DNA from: Kudoa neothunni | Taxonomy: Eukaryota > Cnidaria | Length of the DNA: 64,000 nucleotides | Assembly: GCA_964304625.1 (NCBI GenBank) | Contig: OZ199838.1 | Location: 434,001-498,000, forward strand | Direction of reading: 5' to 3' | In this document: one piece after another, positions 24,601-34,324 of the stretch | How positions within the stretch are numbered: position 1 is the first letter of the stretch | Layout of the letters: each line of letters starts with the position of its first letter | The notes under the pieces: model-generated | What the model saw: the letters and a program-made list of their open reading frames with translations, nothing else | What the model was told of the DNA's origin: nothing | The model's database searches: none | Position numbers and translations under genes: made by a program

Positions 24601-25567
24601 CATGATATAAGGTAGCTTTGTAGCAAGGTTGAAGACATGGTCCAGCTCTCTTCATACCCGAACAATTAGAAGAAAAATGAGAGTCATTAATATCTTTTAT
24701 TCCAAAATAACAAATTTGTGAAGGTTTCGGATTTTGGAGCGTAATTGTATAATACTTATTATTATCGTTGTTTTCTTTTGAACCAGTTGCAATAAACCAA
24801 TCCTCATCAAGGTTTTTTGAACTCAATAAAATTTCTGGCGTTTTTTGATCGACTTCAATCACATACGTAGGTTGATATGATTTAGAAGGTAGTGTAATAG
24901 ATTTTGTTGAAAAAAAGGTTTCCGACGATCCGTGTCTCTGTCTTGAAGCAGAATTTTCTTTGTCTGTCAATTCGTTACTGTCTTTACTTTGAACTGAAAC
25001 AGTGAACGTACTAATTGTTTTGGTTGCTGTCAGTAAACTCTTTATGTAAAGATCTATTTTATTATATTAAAATATGGTCAAATATATTTCCATACCTTTT
25101 ATGGCAAAAACTTTCTTGATTGGGCATTTTTTTACATCATTACCATCCTTACCTTGACACCATTTTATAAATTTAATGGTTTTAAACTCTGCACCACTAA
25201 GATTTAGTTCGACTTTTTTACATTCGTAAGTACACATCTTTAAATTTGTATCCAATTTCGCATCATTTTGAACATTTGTGCAATTAGGGACAGTGTCAAT
25301 TTTCGCCCCATTATGGTCATAGTATACGAGAGCGCAATGTTTGAAGCTATTCTCAATATTGTACCCAGAAAGTGAAATAATATATTTCTTAAAAGTGTGC
25401 GAAAAATTCACTTTCATTATATTATTATCAATATTATCAGAGATCACATTTTTCAAACATAACACTAATAAAGATTAATCTATATAATCTCAATGAAAAT
25501 TACAAGTTAAAATGACGAGATATATTGTAGAAGCATATCGTTGTCTCAAAGACAATCTCATCATCAT
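18657..25567 (-). pseudogene. G1: triple C-B-A1-A2-A3 cysteine-rich surface protein, with two frame lesions
   Basis: Same exon plan as G3. Exon 1 (25504-25567) encodes a signal peptide (MMMRLSLRQRYASTIYLVIL...), followed by a 39 bp intron and exon 2 from 25464. Exons 2-6, 7-12 and 13-17 encode three rounds of modules C, B, A1, A2, A3. The last exon encodes a transmembrane helix (IPIVISLLVVIGVVVY) and the tail RKNSKEISYDL. Two lesions are visible. Exon 13 lacks one base near 21165 relative to G2-G4, giving an early stop, and the stalk exon has TGA at 19093-19095. Exons 16-17 are almost identical to G2, while exon 15 is the most divergent of the four. It may be a pseudogene or a conversion donor; sequencing error is not excluded. 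Function unknown; predicted type I membrane protein. Confidence 0.8.
22904..23422 (-). other. hypervariable exon 7 of G1 (173 codons)
   Basis: The exon begins GGIDEGNQDMVLYY and ends with the invariant GKVYSYYI. Between them lies a divergent Ser/Gly/Lys-rich stretch. Its PSGSSN...LIGNNGDPGVI part resembles G3, while its GGETPKQC part resembles G4. Confidence 0.75.
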
Positions 25568-25860
25568 CGTTAGCTTACTAGTTGTGAATTAACAAAAAAT
25601 GTTTTGGTTAAATTTGTATCAATATGAATAGAGGAATTCATTTTGCTAATTATTCGTACGTCCAATTCAATTAAAAAATTACCAAACTCGATCTTACGAA
25701 AAGATAATAGCTATTCAAATGTAACAAAATTTTATGTGAATAGACAATTATCTTTTCGATTATTATTGATTGTTTCTAATGCCTAAACTATCACGTTCTT
25801 CATTCATTCAAACGATTTTTATATAATAAATATGAAATATTATTTTAATATTATAAAACG
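25568..25860 (-). promoter_or_regulatory. conserved 5' flank of G1, candidate promoter
   Basis: About 280 bp upstream of the G1 start are clearly homologous to 34045-34324 upstream of G2 in mirrored orientation, including blocks around CAATTCAATTAAAAAATTACC and ATTTTATGTGAATAGACAAT. Conservation beyond the coding region suggests a shared promoter or simply recent duplication. No canonical TATA was singled out. Confidence 0.4.
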
Positions 25861-26310
25861 TACATAAATTTTAAAAATTCCATGCAACTGATTTACGATT
25901 AGTCAATAAGCATAATGAAAACAAGTTGTCAATTGTAAGATTGAAAAAATTTAGGCTGAGATTATTTACACGATAAAATTTAATCCTAAATGGCATTTAC
26001 GCCTGCTCAGTGGAAATTTTAATTCCAACAGGTCTTACTCGCAAGCCATATACAGATTTAATTAAATATAGTCGAAGCTAGTAACATCTGAATAGTATTT
26101 ACCGTGCCAATAGTAACTTCCTTTACTCCAGGACAATCGATAATAGTATTTTTAGGTATCATACAGTAAGAAAAATTTTTCAGTGTTAAATTACAACTTT
26201 ATTTATACTATTCAATAATGTCTAGTTTTTAAAAAATATAAAATATTCGTGTTTTCTAAAATATTAATTTAACCCTCTGTTGAGAACAATTAATAACATT
26301 TATAATCATG
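25861..26310. other. G1-G2 intergenic DNA, no gene seen
   Basis: AT-rich sequence between the G1 upstream flank and the first Helitron. No convincing frames or repeats. Confidence 0.35.
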
Positions 26311-26957
26311 TCTATCCTCCTCCTAATATATAAAGTAGTAGTGTCCGTGTGTGTGTACGCACAAATCTTCTGCTTATACAGAAAATTTTTGAACTATTTG
26401 AGTTTCTTAGTATACTTTAAAAAATACAAAATTAACTACAAAAATATAACGGGATAGTCTACTTTCTTATAAAGTGGTGGATGTGTGGTGTCAACTTTTT
26501 GTAAACAGATTAGCACAGATGATAATGAGATTACCACAGCAAGTGATTTGCTAATTTTTTAAGTGATGTGCATATATAACTTTAATTTATATTATTTAAA
26601 CACAATTTTAACTTTAACTTTATTTATTTTACACTTTAAACTAAGTTAACAAATTTTACAATATTCGTTCATGCGTCGGTGGTGAAATTGTCGTTAACGA
26701 AGATTTGTTATTTAAAAAGGAGATTAATAAGCCATACGAGTTGCACGAAACTGTGATTCCTAAATTAAAATAAAGTCCAATAAAGAAAAAAATGAAGATG
26801 ATCGGGTTATTAATGTCAATTTCGTTCGAATTTGTCATCAAAAAGACGATAAAATCATTATAATTGATTCTTAACATAAAATGACCTTGGCCTATTCAAG
26901 GCTTAAGTCGACGTGATCGGGCAAGGAAACCCAAGCGAAACAGGGTTTTTGTGCTAG
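26311..26957 (+). mobile_element. short non-autonomous Helitron C
   Basis: The 5' part TCTATCCTCCTCCTAATATA, followed by AAAGTAGTAGTGTCCGTGTGTG, resembles animal Helitron 5' ends and the other Helitrons here (GTCCGTGTGT). The 3' end has an AAACCC...GGGTTT hairpin followed by GTGCTAG at 26951-26957 and then T. Length is about 650 bp, with no coding capacity. The 5' boundary is approximate, since the preceding base is G rather than A. Confidence 0.6.
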
Positions 26958-27635
26958 TATCTACTAGATATAGAAAGCTGAAGTTTCCGTGTGTGTATAA
27001 GCAAGTACGCATGTGCGTCAAAATTTTTTCGGTAATGGGGGAGTGTGTAGCCCCTAAAAATCACTATCTTTCGCATGTTCCTTCTTTCTAATTTTTCACA
27101 ATTGTTTATAATAAAATAATACCGATTGCATAGATTCGGCTCAAAATAACAACTTATAAACTCTAACAATTCTTAACCCGAACACTGTCGGATGCACGTG
27201 CAATCTCCATCCTGTGACAATAATCATTGAATTTTCTCTTATTTTCGAATTATCCATTACTTTCATGATTTATTATTGAACATAATAATTTAATTTCTTT
27301 ATTTGAACAATATATAAACTTTGCTAATAAAGTAACGGGTTAGCTTAGCACGTGTTATGGAAATGGATACGTTAAGTTTTCTAGGAGATGACGATTTTTC
27401 ATTGATTAATGATCCCATGAAATTATTTAATGCATTGTTACATAAAGGTTATCTTCGTTCTCATCCTCATAGGTGCTCTAAATGTTATAATTTTAAATGT
27501 TTTTCATTAACAAATCGAAAATCAAATGTCAGAAGGCCTATGTCAAAAATGACATCGTACAAACGGAATGATTATGATTTTATGCTTTGCTATTTTTGTA
27601 AAAAGTAATAACGTTGTCTCTAAAAACCACCTTAA

Positions 27636-29497
27636 CCCTTCGTCGTACGCAAATAACTTTACGAGGTTACACGCATGGGGTCCATTGAACCACATCAAAA
27701 AGAAACTGTTATTTAATATTAATAAATAAAGAAATCAATTATTTTTTAAACAGTTATTGCAAATGATATTTAAATGTATTTTAAAGACAAATTTTGAGCA
27801 TTTCTGACAACTTGTTCTTGTTTTTTTATCATGTAGACGGGTGCATAAATAACAACTTCATTTGTTAACGAGCTAGCTTTTTGGATTTCTACTAATTTTA
27901 AGTTTAAAAAAATTATCAATGTATTAACCTTTTTTATTCAACTCAGGCTCTATTAATTGCATACTCAACGACTTTAAAAACTGCTTCCGACGAATAATTT
28001 TATCGGTCTTCATGCAATATATAACGTATGCATTTATTGCTACAATATCTAGAAGTGTATGAAATATGACAACAGGCCATCTTCTTGTAATTCGATAAGT
28101 AGAGTAGTTCCCGCACATTTGTTCTATTGTATCAACTCCACCTTTTGTTGAATTGTAAAAAGAGACGATCTCTGGTTGCTTTTTAGGATGGCTCAAATCA
28201 ACAGTGTAACGGCTTTGTTTCATTTGGGAACATAAGACACTAACGTTAGATCTTTTGTAAATGTAAAATAAGATGAGTATTATTCACGTGTTTTTGAAAC
28301 CAGGAATTCAGGAGGTATTTCCTTCTTGTTTTTTCTAATGATACCACAAGCAATTATTCCATTCATTAATAATTCCTAAAACAATCAAACTGATGTAAGC
28401 TAGTTGTCAACAGTGATGTTTCTTCCTGAGCCCAGAATTGGTTGAATCAGGTACATAATTAAACTATGGGGTGAGTTGTCAACTTTATTTGGGGCATTAT
28501 TCTGGGCTCCCCAGGTAAACTTCAAGATTAAGGGTGTAAAAAGTTTTAGAATCACACAGGTTAAAAATCTTAATCCCATATTTCGCTGGCTTAGAAGGCA
28601 TATACTGCTTAAAAATACAGTGACCCCGGAATGATCCAAGCATCTCATCGATCGTCAAATATTTGGTGGGTATATAATATTTGATGAAATTAGAATTTAT
28701 TTGATTAAAAATATCTCTGATTTTTGACATTTTATCTTGATTATTTTCATTGGAATTACTTGAACCGATTGCAAAACGTAAACATGTTTTTAACAAAGAA
28801 AATCTATTCTGGTTGAATATTTTTTTGCAAATTGGAAAATCGAAGTCGTCATCTGCCTATAGTTCATTCAAATGAGTAAGATTAGCTTTCTTCACGCCAA
28901 AAAAATAGTGCATACCAATGTAAGCTTTTAATTCACACATATCAAATGCCATACAATCTCGCGATCGTTTGTAATTTGGTTGGATATTTCGAAGGTAGTA
29001 ATTGATACATTGCAATATTTCAGTTAATATATTCTCAGTGATAAATAAACCCCAAATTTAAGACTCTGATTCCACATCATCAGGAATTTTTACTCCATGT
29101 TTATCCGTTATAATGTCGTGTTTTCTCTTTCTTGAAAATAATCCCACAGGTTTTGAGCTCCATTCAAAATTTTTAGAGTATAACCAATGTTCACTATCAT
29201 CTAAACCATTTATTTAAGGAATATTTATTTATTTATTCTATTCTATTATATTACTTTTTCATCATAACAATCATCAAAATCAGAATAAGTACTGCTCGTG
29301 TCCGAGTCTGATGAAAACAAATCATCAAAATCATCGCTTAAAAATTTTCAAAAGTCTATTTCCTATTTTCATTTTGAAGAAAACGTAAAAAACCATGATT
29401 TTTTTCAATTTTAATGTTACCATAAAAAACACAACGATAGCTGTTTGCAGATTGAAATCAGGTGAGGTCCATTGGACCTCATGCTTGTCACGGAGGG
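27636..29497 (-). mobile_element. piggyBac copy B inside Merlin A
   Basis: TTAA flanks both sides (27632-27635 and 29498-29501). The left end is CCCTTCGTCGTACGC; the right end reads GGTCCATTGGACC then GGAGGG before TTAA. The transposase lies on the minus strand. Removing the element and one TTAA brings the two halves of the Merlin gene together, so the nesting order is certain. Confidence 0.87.
27924..29240 (-). pseudogene. piggyBac B transposase remnant
   Basis: Minus-strand fragments in order: an N-terminal region near 29090-29215 (DSEHWLYSKNFEWSSKPVG); a middle region at 28497-28796 with TIDEMLGSFRGHC (first catalytic Asp); SGRNITVDN near 28400-28430 (second); and 27924-28223 with GGVDTIEQMCGNY and TRRWPVVIFHTLLDIVAINAY (third Asp and the conserved helix after it). 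Frames change between the pieces, so the gene is dead. All three catalytic Asp positions are still readable. The cysteine-rich C-terminus is not evident. Confidence 0.78.
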
Positions 29498-30736
29498 TTA
29501 ATGGGATTTAAATGCAAAACCAAGGTATCTTCGAGAAATGGTATATTCCTTTCTATTTCAAATTGTCATGTTCCATCTCATAACCTGACGGTCAAAAAAA
29601 TTTGTAAAATTGTTTACTGGTCCATGGATAATTCTATTTTATCCGCCTCCGAAATGATTCATTCCGACAAGAAAACGGTGGCTATGTCGTTTACGAAGTT
29701 TCGAGATATTTTCATCCAGAACTTTAATCAACGATCCAAATTTTGCGTAGAAGGTTTCGTGGTAGAAATAGATGAAACTCCTCTCAAGGGAAAACAAAAA
29801 ATTAACCGTGGCCGGTATTTAAAAGGAGATGTTTGGAAGACGTCTCCGAACAAAGAATTTGTTGATCTAAGTGATTATCTCTATTATTTAATGCGCCATA
29901 TTTCGTTATTATGGCTTGCTATACTTTCGATCTTATAGCTATCGATGATATGAGCGGAAGTCAATATGAGCCATCAGAGAACAAAGTGTCGGATAATTCC
30001 TCAAGTAATATACGATTACCTTGTTCAATTTATTTAAGCATATAAATTCAGCAAAGAGAGAAAAATACGGTAACCGTATTGACGGGCCGTGGATATTTGA
30101 TTTGGCACTTTGTCATGTCGACGACAATAACAAAAGGTGGCTGAAGGAGGTTCGATACTTCTACGTCGAAAAAAGAAATTCCGAAACCTTAACCGAAATT
30201 ATCAAGAATGAAGTCATTTCTGGGTCGACCATTTTTAGTGATGAGTGGTCTGCCTACAATAGTTTATCATCACTTGGTTATAATCATATAAAAATTAATC
30301 ATTCTATAGAATATGTTCGCGATGGGTTTCACACTAATACCATCGAGGCCTGCTGGGGAAGACCGAAAACAAAATTCCTAAGAATCAAGAGAGGAGAGAA
30401 AAAGAAAATTCAATGTTTATTGTCACACGATAGAGATTGGACGTGCATCCGACAGTGTTCGGGTTAAGAATTGTTAGAATTTATAAGTTGTTATTTTGAG
30501 CTGAATCTATGCAATCGGTATTTTTTTATTTTATTATAAACAATCGTGAAAAAATTAAGAAGAAGGAACATGCGCAAGATAGTTATTTTTAGGTGCCACC
30601 CCCCTCCCCATTACCATTTTTTCCTTATAGAGAGATATTTGTGAAATTTGTTAAAAGTCACAATGTTTCAAAAAATTTTCAAATCATTTTTACACTACAA
30701 AATGTTCCAAAAAGTATTTATAAAATAGTGATTTTG

Positions 30737-33158
30737 GGTAATGGGGGAGTATCCAGCTCCAAAAATTCGGCATCTTCCCGTGCACGCGCATTCCCGATTG
30801 TTTTATAATTTAATTCACAACATTTTTAAAATATTGAGTGATCACAAATCAGACCAAAATTTTTATTCTAAAGAGTTGCAAAAAATCACACTTCGGCAAC
30901 AATCGGACAGCGCGCAATGTAATGCGCATACCCTTTCATAACCTTTTTTGGCCTAATTTGTCATAAATAACTCATGAAACTTATATTTTTAATTTTTATA
31001 ATATAATCAAATATGTTCTCGCGATTAAAGAATCACACAGGATAGGAGATATTTTATTGAGTGGTGTTTTGAATTTTCGATAATTATAGATGTAATAGTA
31101 ACTGCTATATTTATATCTCACGTCAAATTTAAAAATTTATATGTTTTTATAATTTAATCCGATTAACAACAGTTTTTTCGATGGCGGATTTTTCACTTCA
31201 GCGTCAATTTTATAAACTTTTGTTTAATGTGAGTGCTCTATTTACTTACCTAGCGAATAAGGGTCTATTACAAAAAATCCTGATCGGTGCAAGAATTGCC
31301 ACAGGTATAACACTCTACGCCTCCAAGTTACAACGAGAAAAAGAAACAATACTTCAATCGATCTTTGTGACGATGATATTGAGAAATACTCGTATACATG
31401 TTCAAAGTACTTTTATTTTATGTATAGTTTTTAAAATATTAATTTTAGGAGTGATTGTAGAACGCATTTTTCACCCAGGGCCTCTACCTTCTTTAGCATC
31501 AATAACGCGATGGGGACGAATGTATCCAAATTAGCAGTGTCTCAGCTATTTGAGTTAATATACCTTTGGTGTATTGAAGAACAAAGATGCAGGGTGGTAG
31601 CATTAACTCAAATAACCGAGAAAACCATTACATTTTGGTATTCAGTGTTGAGGAATATTTGTTATAAAATGTTCCAACGACGCGAGAAAATGGGCGGAGA
31701 AAATCGAATCGTCGAAATTGACGAATGTTTATTAAGAGGTCGCCGTAAAACCGGGGAAGATTTTTAAGCATAGACAAATGGTTGGCCACACCTAACTATT
31801 TCTTAAGGAGTAGGTTATTCCTTGGAGCGATTCCTTTGAGACGTCAGCTGAGAAATGAAAGGTATGGTTACAGAATAAACGGCCCTTGGGTTGTTGGCAT
31901 TTGCGAATGCTCTGTCGATGAAGATGTAAAACGCAAATTGTTAGAATCAAGATTCTTTATTGTCCAAAAAAGGGATAAACGAACGTTGACCCAACTCGTC
32001 TTACAGGAAGTTGAAAACGGGTCTACAATCTATACTGACGAGTGGTTGGGGTACACCTCTCTCCGAATTTACGGCTATAACCATATAACCGTTAATCATT
32101 CTAAAGAGTATGTCACTCCAGAGGGTTACCATACTAATACGGTCGAGGTCGTGTGGCATCATCTCAAAACAAAACTCATTCGGAAAATGAGCGGTGTGCC
32201 ACGAAATCAGCTGGATTCCTACCTATATGAATCATGGTCGCGTTCCATTCATAAAGGATATTGGAATTTTTTCGAATATATTTTAACAGCGATCGCTACT
32301 ATTTACCAATTAAATAATAGCTAGCGAAACAAAATATTTGTGTTTTGATTCCTCTCATCTTTTATATACTGCTATTTGTCAAAAAACTTAAGAAAACTTT
32401 AGATTTTACCATATTAGTATTAACTATAAAATTAAAATTATATTTGCAATAAATATATTTGAGATTTCTCGCGTATTTTCGTTTAATGATAATAAATTAA
32501 AATATATGTTTATGATTATACGACACATTAACTATGAATTATGGTTATCATGGATCGTTCCTCAAAGTAGTCAATATATTTGTATAAATCAACATTATAT
32601 AATTTATGTTTGATTTATTTATAATCTAATTATAAGTAGGTAACGAATTCTTCATTTTGTTGTTTATAATATAAGGTTTTCAATTTCATCAATAAAGTTT
32701 GTACGGTATAACGTTATATATTTAATATTAGTACACCAAAAAAATATATGAACTAAAGAATAAAATTTTAAGTAACAATTAAGAGTCGTTAACGTAAAAA
32801 ATGAAAACTTAAGGTTAAAAAACACAATAAATAACTGGCATATATCCTTTCTGTTCAATTTCATTAATAATTCAAAGAACATATTTGATTATATTATAAA
32901 AATTAAAAATATAAGTTTCATGAGTTATTTATGACAAATTAGGCCAAAAAAGGTTATGAAAGGGTATGCGCATTACATTGCGCGCTGTCCGATTGTTGCC
33001 GAAGTGTGATTTTTTGCAACTCTTTAGAATAAAAATTTTGGTCTGATTTGTGATCACTCAATATTTTAAAAATGTTGTGAATTAAATTATAAAACAATCG
33101 GGAATGCGCGTGCACGGGAAGATGCCGAATTTTTGGAGCTGGATACTCCCCCATTACC
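30737..33158 (+). mobile_element. Merlin DNA transposon copy B, 283 bp terminal inverted repeats
   Basis: The left repeat 30737-31019 and the right repeat 32876-33158 appear almost perfectly complementary over 283 bp; both translate to the same 66-residue chance frame. Ends are GGTAATGGGGGAG. The 8-bp duplication TGATTTTG flanks the element (30729-30736 and 33159-33166). Length 2,422 bp. Near-identical arms imply a recent insertion. It sits in Helitron D, 113 bp from the TSD of Merlin A. Confidence 0.93.
31181..32324 (+). pseudogene. Merlin B transposase (ISXO2-like), nearly complete
   Basis: It starts MADFSLQRQFYKLL and runs through LANKGLLQK; then the frame NPDRCKNCHRYNTL...YTCSKY carries the zinc-finger-like cysteines. 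A GT..AG stretch of about 27 bp near 31424-31451 may be an intron, after which come CRTHFSPRASTFFSINNA and 31510-31767 (LFELIYLWCIEEQ, VEIDECLLRGRRK). The last part, 31782-32324, has RINGPWVVGICEC, TIYTDEWLGYTSL and YHTNTVEVVW. All three catalytic acids (VEIDE, YTDEW, NTVE) are seen. At least two frame changes remain (near 31270 and near 31767); one might be an unrecognised mini-intron. It could still mobilise if those are errors, but as read it is broken. Confidence 0.83.
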
Positions 33159-34044
33159 TGATTTTGTCTATTCAAAGTTTGTTAAACAGATTACTTGAGT
33201 TCAACAATAGGATTAACGTCTGCTTATGACCTGCTGATGGTTGGTTGAAGTTAACTTTTTTCCTTATATACTTTATCAAATTTAAATTAGGCGATATCAT
33301 CTATTTTTATGTATAAGATTGGCGTTTCTATTTGGGTGTTCGTGCAAATACACTCCTTATTTGTGGAGTTTAACATATTTGACTTGATAGACTCATTTTG
33401 AAGGTTCTTTTAATGGTTTTAGATATGATAAAAAATCTATATATGTTTCTTGAATAACAAATTGGTGGAGAACATTAAAATTCCATTCACTGGAGCATTA
33501 TAATGGAAATATTGCGTCCGTAGATTTCATTAAATCGTCCGCTAAGTTTAACTTTCCGTGATTAAATTCAATGTAGATGGTTGTACTTTTATTACACCAA
33601 ATTATTTAAATTGTTTATGTTAAAGCTGGGGCGATTTATAACGGTTTATGGGAAAAAATACGTTAAGCTCTTGCCGGGCCAAGCGATGCCAATTTTAGCA
33701 ATATCAATTAATTTTAGTACGTTATGTTCTATCTCTATTACCTTTCTTATTTTTTATCTCTTAAAAAGTTAGTGATGCATACGGTTACCGAGCCGGGCCA
33801 GAATCCGACTTAAAAATCCTCCGACCCAAAAAATGTTTTAAATGACCGCCGGGATTGGAACACTCATTCAAAGAAATGATCATAATTTAAATTTCATAAT
33901 CCAAATCGTTAAAGTATATTGCTTAAACATCTTTAGTTGTTTTGTTTCTATGGGTTAATTCGAAACTTCGATATTTGTTTGAATGCCATTAAAAACGTCC
34001 CTAGGTGAAATCTTCCCCGAGCAAAGCTGGGCAGTTCGCGCTAA

Positions 34045-34324
34045 TGTTAAATAATTTCCTGTATATTATATAAAAATAGTTTGAATGAATGAAGAACGTG
34101 ATAGTTGGGGAATCAGAAATAATCAATAATACTCGAAAGGATGATTGTCTATTCACATAAAATTTTGTCATATTTGAATAGTTATTATCTTTTCGTAAGA
34201 TCGAGGTTGGTAATTTTTTAATTGAATTGGACATATGAATAATTGGCAAGATTAATTCCTCTATTCATATCGATACAAATTTAAACAGAACATTTTTTGT
34301 TAATTCACAACTAATAAGCTAATA
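34045..34324 (+). promoter_or_regulatory. conserved 5' flank of G2, candidate promoter
   Basis: This is homologous to the mirrored 5' flank of G1. It begins immediately at the 3' end of Helitron D, so only about 280 bp of ancestral upstream sequence remain next to G2; the rest is separated by 7 kb of transposons. The last ~80 bp also align with the sequence just after the N gap upstream of G3. Confidence 0.4.

Larger units (their letters stand above)
27357..30467 (+). pseudogene. Merlin A transposase (ISXO2-like), split by a piggyBac
   Basis: The N-terminal piece at 27357-27608 (MEMDTLSFLGDDDFSL...) carries a CSKCYNFKC finger-like motif. After the piggyBac the protein continues from about 29504 with KCKTKVSSRNGIFLS, FVVEIDETPLKGK (first acidic motif), then in another frame RIDGPWIFDLALC, TIFSDEWSAYNSL (second) and FHTNTIEACW (third). 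All three catalytic acids are present. There are frame changes near 27608 and near 29940-30020 besides the inserted element, so it cannot work in cis. The C-terminal codons run into the right inverted repeat. Small introns like those of the host genes could explain part of the discontinuity. Confidence 0.82.
27033..30615 (+). mobile_element. Merlin DNA transposon copy A (contains a piggyBac)
   Basis: Terminal inverted repeats of about 210 bp begin GGTAATGGGGGAG (27033 onward) and are mirrored at 30404-30615 with around 90% identity by eye. An 8-bp target duplication, ATTTTTTC, flanks it (27025-27032 and 30616-30623), the size known for Merlin. The transposase is split by a piggyBac at 27636-29497. 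Confidence 0.9.
26960..34044 (+). mobile_element. non-autonomous Helitron D, host of two Merlin insertions
   Basis: The 5' end TCTACTAGATATAGAAAGC..CCGTGTGTG matches the 5' end of Helitron E (56582, minus). The interior resumes after each Merlin: ...GTGCGTCAAAATTTTTTC | Merlin A | TTATAGAGAGATATTTG... | Merlin B | TGATTTTGTCTATTCAAAG..., collinear with uninterrupted Helitron E. The 3' end has a CCCGAGC-AAA-GCTGGG hairpin and CGCTAA at 34039-34044, followed by T and then the G2 5' flank. Without the insertions it is about 1.07 kb. Confidence 0.8.

Noticed and set aside
30741-30941. 66-codon frame, also found at 32954-33175 on the other strand
   Set aside because: It is the terminal inverted repeat of Merlin B read in both arms, not a gene.
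25568-34324. Mirrored flanks of G1 and G2 as terminal repeats of one giant transposon
   Set aside because: Homology continues through the genes and their 3' flanks, as expected for an inverted gene duplication. No target duplication or transposon ends were found at the limits.
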